From contig JAJPXR010000029.1 of the NCBI GenBank assembly GCA_021205375.1, positions 1 to 6,660 on the forward strand: DNA of 6,660 nucleotides, given 5' to 3'. This stretch comes from Clostridiales bacterium (GTDB taxonomy: Bacteria; Bacillota; Clostridia; Oscillospirales; Oscillospiraceae). The translations under genes and the position numbers were made by a program. The notes below the pieces were generated by a model. It was not told the origin of the DNA and did not search any database. It saw only the letters and a program-made list of their open reading frames with translations. Below are positions 6,372-6,660 of the stretch, piece after piece (positions within the stretch are counted from its first letter, which is position 1; every line of letters starts with the position of its first letter).

Positions 6372-6541
6372 AATGTGCAATTATGGTTATCATTTTTGCT
6401 CAGTCTTGTGCTAAAAACCCCTCCGCCACCGCCTAAAGGCGGCGGCCCTCCTCCCCTTTCAGGGGAGGCAAGAGGTGTGGTCGGTTGCCCAACGGCGTTT
6501 CATCAAGAACGCTGCGGCTGAAAACTAACCCATTGCACATT
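6372..6541. repeat. MITE-like non-coding element with terminal inverted repeats
   Basis: AATGTGCAAT at 6372-6381 is repeated exactly in inverted form as ATTGCACATT (6532-6541), and the similarity continues imperfectly inward (GGTTA, then T-rich). Between them are two strong hairpins: GCC-A-CCGCC with GGCGG-C-GGC (6425-6446, loop TAAA, one mismatch) and CCTCCCCT with AGGGGAGG (6450-6468, loop TTC). No open reading frame fits. The size of about 170 bases, the terminal repeats and the lack of coding content fit a miniature transposable element or an intergenic dispersed repeat. No clear target duplication is seen. Base composition differs from the neighbouring gene. Confidence 0.45.
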
Positions 6542-6542
6542 A

Positions 6543-6556
6543 CTAATTGCTAATTG
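6543..6556. repeat. Tandem CTAATTG repeat
   Basis: Two direct copies of CTAATTG, followed by the related CAAATTA. It abuts the right end of the MITE-like block and is A/T-rich. It may be debris from slippage or from repeated insertion events. Confidence 0.4.
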
Positions 6557-6563
6557 CAAATTA

Positions 6564-6604
6564 AAAACGACCGCCGTCCCCAAACCAGAGACGGCGGTCG
6601 TTTT
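6564..6604 (+). terminator. Strong intrinsic terminator after the aldolase gene (bidirectional)
   Basis: AAAACGACCGCCGTC (6564-6578) pairs perfectly with GACGGCGGTCGTTTT (6590-6604) around an 11-base loop, giving an 11-bp G/C-rich core flanked by A4 and T4. It is the first good terminator after the aldolase stop, about 200 bases away. The symmetric A/T ends would also let it serve a converging minus-strand gene beyond the window. Confidence 0.88.
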
Positions 6605-6624
6605 ATACGGTTCTATAATAAATG

Positions 6625-6653
6625 TTGGGGTCAGGTAAAGCACCTGGCCCCAA
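6625..6653. repeat. Palindrome at the window end, possible insertion-sequence terminus
   Basis: TTGGGGTCAGGT (6625-6636) pairs with ACCTGGCCCCAA (6642-6653) over 12 bp with one G-T wobble and a five-base loop. No T run follows on either strand, so it is not a standard terminator. The preceding GGTTCTATAATAAATG (6609-6624) recalls the GG-TCT-type ends of ISL3-family elements, but no transposase is in the window, so this is only a guess. Confidence 0.35.
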
Positions 6654-6660
6654 ATTCATA

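Noticed and set aside
5343..6380. Minus-strand reading frame of 345 codons opposite the aldolase gene
   Set aside because: It is the antisense shadow of a well-supported gene with strong third-position G/C; composition is repetitive.
6614..6619. TATAAT near the window end as a plus-strand promoter
   Set aside because: No acceptable -35 box at 15-19 bases upstream; that position is inside the terminator stem.

Overview
This window looks like an ordinary chromosomal housekeeping segment of a GC-rich Gram-positive anaerobe. The best guess is a gut Clostridia of the Oscillospiraceae/Flavonifractor-Lawsonibacter type. That is inferred from four things: strong G/C preference at third codon positions, AAGGAGG-type ribosome binding sites, a T-box leader in front of an aminoacyl-tRNA synthetase gene, and Firmicute-style protein versions. 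No phage, CRISPR, toxin-antitoxin or defence genes are visible.

Layout. Positions 1-93 hold three small palindromes downstream of pgi. Glucose-6-phosphate isomerase (pgi, minus, 94-1440) has its own near-consensus promoter in the gap that follows. Upstream of it, also on the minus strand, lies a probable transcription unit read in the order thrS (3162-4907), an ArsC/Spx-fold thiol protein (2751-3110) and the GTPase gene ychF (1613-2707), with gaps of 51 and 43 bases and no clear terminator between genes. This unit starts from a TTGACA/TATATT promoter at 5202-5230 and runs through a well-formed T-box riboswitch (about 4946-5195). Its antiterminator and terminator can be drawn base by base, and it has a candidate ACC (Thr) specifier. 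Divergently, on the plus strand, a TTGACA/TACACT promoter drives a single gene (5394-6368) for an uncharacterised DRE-TIM (HMGL-like) aldolase/lyase. The last 292 bases are non-coding: a MITE-like block with short terminal inverted repeats and two strong hairpins, a 15-bp-stem terminator, and a further palindrome that might be the end of an insertion sequence cut by the window edge.

How the genes work together. The thrS unit combines tRNA-Thr charging, sensed through uncharged tRNA by the T-box, with a small redox protein and a ribosome-associated ATPase/GTPase. Any terminator read-through would expose all three to threonine-starvation control. pgi is a separate glycolytic/gluconeogenic unit, and the aldolase gene is monocistronic. 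I see no convincing undescribed system. The points most worth a second look are the orphan aldolase, the thrS lacking its TGS domain under T-box control together with two unrelated genes, and the repeat-rich 3' end.
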